DNA of 20,260 nucleotides from the NCBI GenBank assembly GCA_002313795.1, contig DCCL01000231.1:1-20260 (forward strand), in the 5' to 3' direction. Positions 15,189 to 20,260 of this stretch are shown here, piece by piece. The notes beneath the pieces are model-generated. The model had not been told where the DNA came from. It saw nothing but the letters and a program-made list of their open reading frames with translations, and searched no databases. Positions within the stretch are counted from its first letter, which is position 1. Each line of letters opens with the position of its first letter. The DNA comes from Faecalibacterium prausnitzii (GTDB taxonomy: Bacteria; Bacillota; Clostridia; Oscillospirales; Ruminococcaceae). Both the position numbers and the translations under genes were made by a program.

Positions 15189-16525
15189 GGCGCAGAAAAT
15201 CCGGCCGCAAAGGCCAGCAGCGCCTCTTTTTCATTGGGCAGACGGCCGGTGATGACCTCTTCCAGCAGAGCTTCCAGCGCTTTGCGCAGGCCCGGCCCAG
15301 GGGCAGTGCCCGCTGCCATCAGGTCGCGGCCATTCACTGCCAGCTGAGAGACCCGGCAGCAGGCGTGCTCTGCCGTCAGGGCATCGGCTTCTGCCTGCAA
15401 ACTCAGGAAATGGTCCCGCTCTTCCGGACAGAAGGCCGCGCAGAGCCAGGTCAGCCGCTGCACTGTGGGCAGCTCCATCCGGCCCAGCAGGCGCTTTGCC
15501 TGCAAATCCAACGGTTCCCGGTCGGGCGGGGAGTTTCTCCGAGGACCGTCCGGAGGGTGGGACCCTGTCGCCGCAGGCGATAGGGCGGGGGATAGAATGC
15601 CCCGTTTCGTGTCCGAGGAGAAAGCTCCCCGCCCGACTTTGCTGCTGACTATTTTTTCGCACTCCCTCACCAGCGTTGTCGTCTCCTCGATGAACGCATT
15701 GGAGCAGCGCAGTTTTTTCAAAGCTTTCTTCGCCCCGGCTTCCCCCAGCGGCAGCAGCAGCGCCGCCCAGCGGGCCGTCACCTGCTCTGCCCCCATGGGG
15801 AGGACATCCAGCACCCGCCGGGCCTTAGGCAGGCTCTCGTCCGGCAGCTCCGGCAGGACGAATGTCAGCACCTCCGGTTCCAGATACACTCCCGGCTGAG
15901 GTGCAGCCAGAAGCTTGTTCAGTTCTTCTTCGATGCGCTCTGCCGACACGCAGTCCAGATGCGGTGCCAGCTGCTTTGCGGCCTTCTCGGTGGCCGGGTC
16001 GATGGCAAAGCCGAACCGGGCCGCGAACCGGTAGAGCCGCAGGATGCGGAGGGCGTCTTCCTCAAACCGGCGCAGCGGCTCCCCCACGGCCCGCACCAGA
16101 CCGCGTTCCAGATCTTCCTGTCCTCCAAAGGGGTCGATGAGCCCTTCTTCCGGGCTGTAGGCCATGGCGTTGATGGTAAAATCCCGCCGGGCCAGATCTT
16201 CCCGGACATCGGGCACAAAGGCCACGCTGTCGGGGTGGCGTCCGTCGGAGTAGCTGCCCTCGGTGCGGAATGTCGTGACCTCATAGAGCTTTCCGCCCTG
16301 CTTCACGGTCACGGTGCCGTGCTGCAGGCCGGTGGGGATGCACTGCTCTTTTCCAAACAACTCTATCACTTGCTCGGGACGGGCGGCAGTACAGAGGTCC
16401 CAGTCATGGGGAGAAAGCCCCAGAAGGCTGTCCCGGACGCAGCCGCCCACGGCATAGGCTGCAAAGCCTGCTTTGTGCAGGGCCTCCAGCAGGACAGACG
16501 CGCCTGTTTCCACCTTTATCTCCAT
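15185..16525 (-). CDS. cca: CCA tRNA nucleotidyltransferase with an in-frame inserted segment
   Basis: This 446-residue class II nucleotidyltransferase adds or repairs the 3' CCA of tRNA. The head has YAVGGCVRDSLLG (24-36), the metal-binding HDWDL (40-44) and RRDFTINAMA (113-122). The neck has DALRILRLYRFAARFGF (157-173), which matches the nucleotide-recognition region. The following domain resembles the HD-containing linker of clostridial enzymes, but the segment WAALLLPLGEAG (253-264) lacks the usual HD. Residues 297-335 are encoded exactly by a 117-bp palindromic element and have no counterpart I know in the family; without it the length would be 407. Its start is 2 nt after the rnz stop and has GAGGAG close by, so the two are translationally coupled. 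Confidence 0.93.
   Translation of the reverse strand: MEIKVETGASVLLEALHKAGFAAYAVGGCVRDSLLGLSPHDWDLCTAARPEQVIELFGKEQCIPTGLQHGTVTVKQGGKLYEVTTFRTEGSYSDGRHPDSVAFVPDVREDLARRDFTINAMAYSPEEGLIDPFGGQEDLERGLVRAVGEPLRRFEEDALRILRLYRFAARFGFAIDPATEKAAKQLAPHLDCVSAERIEEELNKLLAAPQPGVYLEPEVLTFVLPELPDESLPKARRVLDVLPMGAEQVTARWAALLLPLGEAGAKKALKKLRCSNAFIEETTTLVRECEKIVSSKVGRGAFSSDTKRGILSPALSPAATGSHPPDGPRRNSPPDREPLDLQAKRLLGRMELPTVQRLTWLCAAFCPEERDHFLSLQAEADALTAEHACCRVSQLAVNGRDLMAAGTAPGPGLRKALEALLEEVITGRLPNEKEALLAFAAGFSAP
15521..15637. repeat. Palindromic 117-bp element inserted in frame in cca
   Basis: The ends are perfect inverted repeats, GTCGGGCGGGGAG (15521-15533) and CTCCCCGCCCGAC (15625-15637), continued inwards by near-matching TTTCTCC..GAGGAC and GTCC..GAGGAGAAA. 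The centre holds a second hairpin, CCCTGTCGCC / GGCGATAGGG (15563-15585). At 117 bp it is 39 codons and stop-free in the cca frame. This resembles a MITE- or REP-like intragenic palindrome. No target duplication is visible at the ends. Confidence 0.75.
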
Positions 16526-16527
16526 CC

Positions 16528-17457
16528 TTACTCCTCCTCGTACTGCAGGGTGATACTCCTGCCGTCATAGCCGCACTCTGCCGCCGGAAAGATGCTCCGG
16601 GCCTGTTCCAGTTCCTCTTCCGGGTCGATGATCATGGGCGAATAATGCACCAGCCAGAGCCGCTTTGCCCCGGCACGGGCTGCAAGGGCCGCGCTCTGCC
16701 CGAAGGTGCTGTGGCCGTACTGCTTTGCCTGTGCGGCCTGTTCCGGCAGCGCATAGGTAGCATCGCAGAGCAGAAGGTCTACCCCGGCTGCGGCCTGTTC
16801 CAGCGAAGTGCAGGGCGCAGTATCCCCCGAGAACACAAAGCTCAGTCCCTGCCGGGCCGGGCCCAGAACTTCCGCCGGGGCAACGGTGCGGCCATCCTCC
16901 AGCGTGATGCTCTGGCCGTGCTGCAGAGTCTTCCACTGCTGCACCGGCACCCCCAGCGCCCGGGCCTGCTCCGGGTCAAACCGTCCGGCCCGGGGAAGCT
17001 CCAGCTTATAGCCCTGACTGACGACCCGGTGGCGGGTGGGCACCGGCGAGAGCTTTGCTCCCCGAGGCCAGCCGCCGAACCGCTCACAGAGCAGGGCCGG
17101 CGTGGTTCGTTCCTCGGTGCAGACCGGATAGGGCAGCGGCCCCGTCAGTACCCGCATGGCAGACCAGACTTCACTAAGGCCTTTCGGCCCATAAAGGGCC
17201 AGCGGTCTCGTTCTGCCCTGACAGCCCAGCGTCTGCAAAAGCCCCGGCAAGCCGAAAATATGGTCGCCGTGGTAATGGGTCAGACAGATGGCGTCCAGCT
17301 TCATCAGGTTGACGCCAGCCCGGCGGGCCGCAGTCTGGGTGCCCTCGCCGCAGTCGAACAGCAGGCTGTGCCCTCCGCATTCGGCCACAGCCGCCGTGAG
17401 GGCCCGGTCAGGCAGGGGCATGGTCGCTGCCGTGCCCAGCAGTGTAATGGTCAGCAT
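16528..17457 (-). CDS. rnz: Ribonuclease Z (tRNA 3' endonuclease)
   Basis: This 309-residue metallo-beta-lactamase-fold enzyme cuts the 3' trailer from tRNA precursors. The zinc motif is THYHGDH (60-66), followed by the later ligands in PTRHRVVSQGY, FSGDTAPC, GHSTFGQSA and LVHYSP. Length fits the bacterial family. The start at 17457 is preferred over the ATG at 17553: it has GGAG 7 nt upstream, begins with the canonical beta strand MLTITLLGTAA, and lies after the promoter. It is the first gene of the run rnz-cca-mnmA-tcdA. Since rnz makes the 3' end to which cca adds CCA, the coupling of the two is functionally sensible. Confidence 0.95.
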   Translation of the reverse strand: MLTITLLGTAATMPLPDRALTAAVAECGGHSLLFDCGEGTQTAARRAGVNLMKLDAICLTHYHGDHIFGLPGLLQTLGCQGRTRPLALYGPKGLSEVWSAMRVLTGPLPYPVCTEERTTPALLCERFGGWPRGAKLSPVPTRHRVVSQGYKLELPRAGRFDPEQARALGVPVQQWKTLQHGQSITLEDGRTVAPAEVLGPARQGLSFVFSGDTAPCTSLEQAAAGVDLLLCDATYALPEQAAQAKQYGHSTFGQSAALAARAGAKRLWLVHYSPMIIDPEEELEQARSIFPAAECGYDGRSITLQYEEE

Positions 17458-17494
17458 AAATCTTCTCCGTGTTGCAGATGTTCTTGATAAGGAT

Positions 17495-17523
17495 AGTTTA
17501 CCACACTCTCCGGCCCGGTACAA
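17495..17523 (-). promoter_or_regulatory. Promoter of rnz-cca
   Basis: On the minus strand TTGTAC (17518-17523) and TAAACT (17495-17500) are 17 nt apart, with the -10 at 4 of 6. The leader is about 30 nt. A divergent plus-strand promoter uses the same bases. Confidence 0.6.
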
Positions 17524-17524
17524 T
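17497..17524 (+). promoter_or_regulatory. Possible divergent promoter for the small plus-strand ORF
   Basis: TTTACC (17497-17502) and TACAAT (17519-17524, 5 of 6) are 16 nt apart. It lies on top of the rnz promoter, so polymerase could use only one at a time. Confidence 0.45.
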
Positions 17525-17573
17525 AATCCACCTGCCGGCATAGGATGGAGCAAACATCCGAGGAGGGGTCTTT

Positions 17574-17807
17574 ATGCGGCATCAGCGGCGCGGGCACAGC
17601 CCTGCATTCTTCCACCACCGGGGACTTCTGCTGCTGGCAGCGCTGGTGCTGGCCGTTTGCCTGCTCTACAGCTGTGCAGGTGCACCGGTGTGCGGGCCGA
17701 AAGGACGGCTGGTGTTCATCCCTCTCGCACAGATCCGCTGGGAGAGTATGACTTTGCTTTCCGGTATCTGTGATTTTTTCGAAAAAGGCTTGACTTCATT
17801 CTCGTGA
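17574..17807 (+). CDS. Possible small membrane or secreted protein, function unknown
   Basis: This 77-residue ORF has a good ribosome site (GAGGAGG) and a promoter-like sequence upstream. Residues 1-16 are basic, followed by a hydrophobic helix (about 18-33, LLLLAALVLAVCLLYS) ending in C-A-G, so it may be a signal-anchored peptide or a lipoprotein with a non-standard lipobox (LYSC). The C-terminal half is nondescript and its last codons overlap the -35 box of the trpB T-box promoter. I recognise no family. It could be a spurious ORF, but the start signals argue for translation. Confidence 0.45.
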   Translation: MRHQRRGHSPAFFHHRGLLLLAALVLAVCLLYSCAGAPVCGPKGRLVFIPLAQIRWESMTLLSGICDFFEKGLTSFS

Positions 17808-17818
17808 GGTGATAGAAT
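17790..17818 (+). promoter_or_regulatory. Promoter of the T-box leader and trpB
   Basis: TTGACT (17790-17795, 5 of 6) and TAGAAT (17813-17818, 5 of 6) are exactly 17 nt apart. Transcription would begin near 17825, at the base of T-box stem I. Confidence 0.85.
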
Positions 17819-17824
17819 CCTGTC

Positions 17825-18122
17825 AAACCAGTGAGAAAGCATAAGTACCACTGCACAACTCACCAGTACAGAGAGCACCGGGGCAGCTGAGACCGGCGCA
17901 GCGTGGGCGCGGATGGGAATGGGCTTTTGAGGGCAAACCGAACCGCGCGCAGCGCGCAGTAGGGGCGACGGAGAGCAGCTCCGTGAACAAAGCCGGTATG
18001 TGTTGGCATATCACGAGAGGGCAGGGTCATTCCTGCCAAAATTGGGTGGCACCGCAGGAGCATTTTATCCGCTCTTGTCCCAATGCACGCAACGTGTTTT
18101 GGGACAGGGGCGGTTTTCTTTT
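17825..18122 (+). promoter_or_regulatory. Tryptophan T-box riboswitch with terminator
   Basis: The leader carries the conserved T-box series in order: AGTA (17844-17847), AGAGAG (17870-17875), CTGAGA, GAA followed by the specifier TGG (17920-17922) and CTTTTGAGG, AGTAGG...ACGG, CCGTGAACAAAG, and the T-box GGGTGGCACCGC (18044-18055). The specifier UGG is the Trp codon. The bulge UGGC would pair with an acceptor end bearing discriminator G, as in bacterial tRNA-Trp. The terminator is a 15-bp stem (18069-18083 with 18099-18113) followed by TTTTCTTTTT. TTGGG (18042-18046) can pair with CCCAA (18079-18083) in the antiterminator. Uncharged tRNA-Trp should allow read-through into trpB. Confidence 0.95.
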
Positions 18123-18181
18123 TCCCTTGTCCCGCAAGCAGGGCCGGGACGTGCATCCCCGGCCCGGAAAGGACAAGCCTT

Positions 18182-19567
18182 ATGAAGACCGAAGCGAACA
18201 TCCCGTACAAGTTTTATCTGGAAGAATCGGAGCTGCCCACCGCATGGTACAACGTGCGGGCCGATATGAAAAACAAGCCCGATCCCCTGCTGAACCCCGG
18301 CACTCTCAAGCCCATGACCGCCAAAGAGCTGGACGGTGTTTTCTGCGATGAGCTGGTGCAGCAGGAGCTGGATGACACCACAGCCTATATCCCCATCCCG
18401 GACGAGATCCGGGAATACTACCGGATGTACCGTCCCAGCCCCCTGTGCCGGGCCTACCGGCTGGAGGAAGCTCTGGACACTCCGGCAAAGATCTACTATA
18501 AATTTGAGGGCAATAACACCAGCGGCAGCCACAAACTCAACAGCGCCATCGCCCAGGCCTACTATGCCAAAAAACAGGGTCTGAAAGGCGTGACCACCGA
18601 GACGGGCGCCGGCCAGTGGGGCACCGCCCTCTCCATGGCCTGCAGTTACTTCGGGCTGGACTGCAAGGTGTACATGGTCAAGGTGAGCTACGAGCAGAAG
18701 CCTTTCCGCCGCGAGGTCATGCGCACCTACGGCGCGTCCGTCACCCCCAGCCCCAGCATGACCACCAGGGTAGGCCGCAAAATTCTGGCCGAGCACCCGG
18801 ACACTACCGGCAGTCTGGGCTGCGCCATCAGCGAGGCTGTGGAGGTTGCCACCAGCACCCCCGGCTACCGCTATGTGCTGGGCAGCGTGCTGAATCAAGT
18901 GCTGCTGCACCAGAGCGTCATCGGTCTTGAAACCAAGACTGCGCTGGACAAGCTGGGGGTCAAACCCGACATTATCATCGGCTGCGCCGGCGGCGGCAGC
19001 AATCTGGGCGGGCTCATCAGCCCCTTCATGGGCGAAAAGCTGCGGGGCGAGGCAGACTACCGCTTTATCGCGGTGGAGCCTGCCAGCTGCCCCAGCCTGA
19101 CCCGGGGAAAATTCGTCTACGACTTCTGCGACACTGGCATGGTCTGCCCACTGGCCAAAATGTACACTCTGGGCTCCGGGTTCATCCCCAGTCCCAACCA
19201 TGCGGGCGGCCTGCGCTACCACGGCATGAGCAGCATCCTGAGCCAGCTCTACCACGACGGTCTGATGGATGCCGTCAGCGTGGAGCAGACCAGCGTGTTC
19301 GAGGCGGCAGAGCAGTTTGCCCGCATCGAGGGCATTCTGCCGGCCCCCGAGAGCAGCCACGCCATCCGGGTGGCCATCGACGAGGCACTCAAATGCAAGG
19401 AGACCGGCGAGGCAAAGACCATCGTCTTCGGCCTGACCGGCACGGGCTACTTTGACATGGTAGCCTACGAGAAGTTCCACGACGGCAAGATGACCGACTA
19501 CATTCCCACCGATGCCGACCTGCAAAAGGGCTTTGACGGCATTCCCCGCTTTCCCGGCAACGAGTAA
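18182..19567 (+). CDS. trpB: Tryptophan synthase beta chain, TrpB2 type
   Basis: The 461-residue PLP enzyme joins indole (or indole from a partner) to serine to make tryptophan. SGSHKLNS (114-121) holds the Schiff-base lysine, Lys118; TETGAGQWG (139-147) holds the catalytic Glu140; and CAGGGSN (268-274) is the phosphate-binding loop. The long N-terminus (KFYLEESELPTAWYNV) and QW in place of QH mark the TrpB2 branch rather than classical TrpB. The start at 18182 has GGAAAGGA 8 nt upstream; the longer frame begins inside the T-box terminator. There is no trpA or other trp gene beside it. It is alone between a T-box leader and a terminator. Confidence 0.94.
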   Translation: MKTEANIPYKFYLEESELPTAWYNVRADMKNKPDPLLNPGTLKPMTAKELDGVFCDELVQQELDDTTAYIPIPDEIREYYRMYRPSPLCRAYRLEEALDTPAKIYYKFEGNNTSGSHKLNSAIAQAYYAKKQGLKGVTTETGAGQWGTALSMACSYFGLDCKVYMVKVSYEQKPFRREVMRTYGASVTPSPSMTTRVGRKILAEHPDTTGSLGCAISEAVEVATSTPGYRYVLGSVLNQVLLHQSVIGLETKTALDKLGVKPDIIIGCAGGGSNLGGLISPFMGEKLRGEADYRFIAVEPASCPSLTRGKFVYDFCDTGMVCPLAKMYTLGSGFIPSPNHAGGLRYHGMSSILSQLYHDGLMDAVSVEQTSVFEAAEQFARIEGILPAPESSHAIRVAIDEALKCKETGEAKTIVFGLTGTGYFDMVAYEKFHDGKMTDYIPTDADLQKGFDGIPRFPGNE

Positions 19568-19593
19568 ATTCTAAGACATCCTCTCCCCTCACT

Positions 19594-19628
19594 CCCCCGC
19601 ATTGCATAAGCTGTGCGGGGGAATTTTT
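19594..19628 (+). terminator. Terminator of trpB
   Basis: CCCCCGCA (19594-19601) and TGCGGGGG (19614-19621) form the stem, followed by AATTTTT. It begins 26 nt after the trpB stop. Confidence 0.9.
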
Positions 19629-19664
19629 GATGGACACCATCGAGTGTGATGATCCCGCATACAC

Positions 19665-19701
19665 GAACAGCCGCCCTGCAAGATCTGCAGGGCGGCTGTT
19701 C
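19665..19701. repeat. Perfect 16-bp inverted repeat, convergent intergenic region
   Basis: Arms GAACAGCCGCCCTGCA (19665-19680) and TGCAGGGCGGCTGTTC (19686-19701) surround AGATC. No T run follows on either strand. It lies between the ends of trpB and the sulfhydrylase gene and may terminate the latter inefficiently, or be a REP-type repeat. Confidence 0.6.
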
Positions 19702-19783
19702 ACTTTATATGCACTTCAGGAGAATGGAGGAGAAATGTTAGATTCAGGAGGTCTTTTCAGAGGCCGAAAAGGAGGGCGGAGAT

Positions 19784-20260
19784 TTACTCGCCGCGGACGG
19801 CTGCGAAGCCTGCCTCGAGGTCAGCAATGATGTCATCGATGTGCTCGGTACCGATGGACAGGCGGATGGTGTTCTGGTAGATCTGCTGCTCGGCCAGCTC
19901 CTCATCGGTCAGCTGGCTATGGGTGGTGGAAGCCGGGTGGATGACCAGGCTCTTGACATCAGCCACGTTTGCCAGCAGGGAGAAGATTTTCAGGTTATCG
20001 ATGAACTTGAAGGCTTCCTCACGGCCGCCCTTGATGTTGAAGGTGAAGATGGAAGCGCCGCCATTGGGGAAGTACTTCTCATACAGAGCGTGGTCGGGGT
20101 GGTCGGGCAGAGAGGGGTGGTTGACCTTCTCGACCTGAGGATGATGGGCCAGGAACTCGACGACCTTCTTGGTGTTCTCCACATGGCGCTCAATGCGCAG
20201 GCTCAGGGTCTCGGTGCCCTGCAGCAGCAGGAAAGCGTTGAACGGAGAGATGGTAGCACC
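19784..20260 (-). CDS. O-acetylhomoserine aminocarboxypropyltransferase (sulfhydrylase) type PLP enzyme, C-terminal part
   Basis: Reading from the right edge, the last 158 residues begin GATISPFNAFLLLQGTETLSLR and contain SLLANVADVKSLVIHPASTTHSQL and IRLSIGTEHIDDIIADLEAG. These are typical of the Cys/Met-metabolism PLP family, and the long form of the SLLANV...HPASTTH block is that of O-acetylhomoserine sulfhydrylases. It would make homocysteine from O-acetylhomoserine and sulfide in methionine synthesis. The PLP lysine and start lie outside the window. Cystathionine gamma-synthase is a less likely alternative. Confidence 0.88.
   Translation of the reverse strand, partial: GATISPFNAFLLLQGTETLSLRIERHVENTKKVVEFLAHHPQVEKVNHPSLPDHPDHALYEKYFPNGGASIFTFNIKGGREEAFKFIDNLKIFSLLANVADVKSLVIHPASTTHSQLTDEELAEQQIYQNTIRLSIGTEHIDDIIADLEAGFAAVRGE

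Noticed and set aside
17880..18000. Repetitive GC-rich stretch that might be a mobile repeat
   Set aside because: It is explained by T-box stem I and its conserved motifs with the UGG specifier.
18083..18181. Longer N-terminus for trpB
   Set aside because: It begins within the T-box terminator; the ATG at 18182 has a good ribosome site and gives the family's usual N-terminus.
1..20260. CRISPR array, rRNA, tRNA, prophage or transposase genes
   Set aside because: No regularly spaced direct repeats, tRNA or rRNA signatures, or transposase/integrase motifs were seen on either strand.

Overview
The window looks like a chromosomal stretch from a GC-rich, low-G+C-lineage Gram-positive gut anaerobe of the Oscillospiraceae, most likely Faecalibacterium or a close relative. 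This is inferred from strong AGGAGG-type ribosome sites, sigma-A-like promoters, a T-box leader, a TrpB2-type enzyme and the general style of the proteins. I see no rRNA, tRNA, CRISPR array, phage module or transposase gene.

Layout from left to right. (1) 1-557 (-) is the N-terminal part of a Tat-exported alkaline phosphatase. (2) 790-2136 (-) is a glutamate/dicarboxylate-type (DAACS) symporter whose binding-site residues do not fit an acidic substrate. (3) 2373-7122 (-) is a compact biosynthetic unit: two paralogous AMP-forming acyl ligases, a free-standing acyl carrier protein and a free-standing condensation-type acyltransferase, ended by a strong hairpin. It has an operator-like palindrome upstream and an internal promoter between the ligases. 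It is the best candidate here for an undescribed system. (4) 7579-12433 (+) diverges from it and encodes a membrane O-acyltransferase, a coiled-coil protein, a GT-B glycosyltransferase and an MprF/YbhN-type membrane protein, suggesting cell-envelope glycan or glycolipid work. (5) 12569-13066 (+) is a small Ser/Ala-rich lipoprotein with its own strong promoter. (6) 17457-13162 (-) is a tRNA-maturation cluster in transcription order rnz, cca, mnmA, tcdA. The cca gene carries a 117-bp palindromic element inserted in frame. (7) 17574-17807 (+) is a possible small membrane protein, followed by a tryptophan T-box riboswitch and a lone trpB2 gene. (8) 19784-20260 (-) is the C-terminal part of an O-acetylhomoserine sulfhydrylase-type PLP enzyme.

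How parts work together. In block 3 the ligases would activate carboxylic acids, the carrier would hold the acyl group as a phosphopantetheine thioester, and the HxxxDG enzyme would pass it to an amine or alcohol. The substrate and product cannot be read from sequence. Block 6 covers 3' trimming, CCA addition and two anticodon-loop modifications of tRNA. The T-box has a UGG specifier and a UGGC acceptor-binding bulge, both matching tRNA-Trp, so trpB2 should be switched on when charged tRNA-Trp is scarce. All functions are read from motifs by eye; no database search was made.
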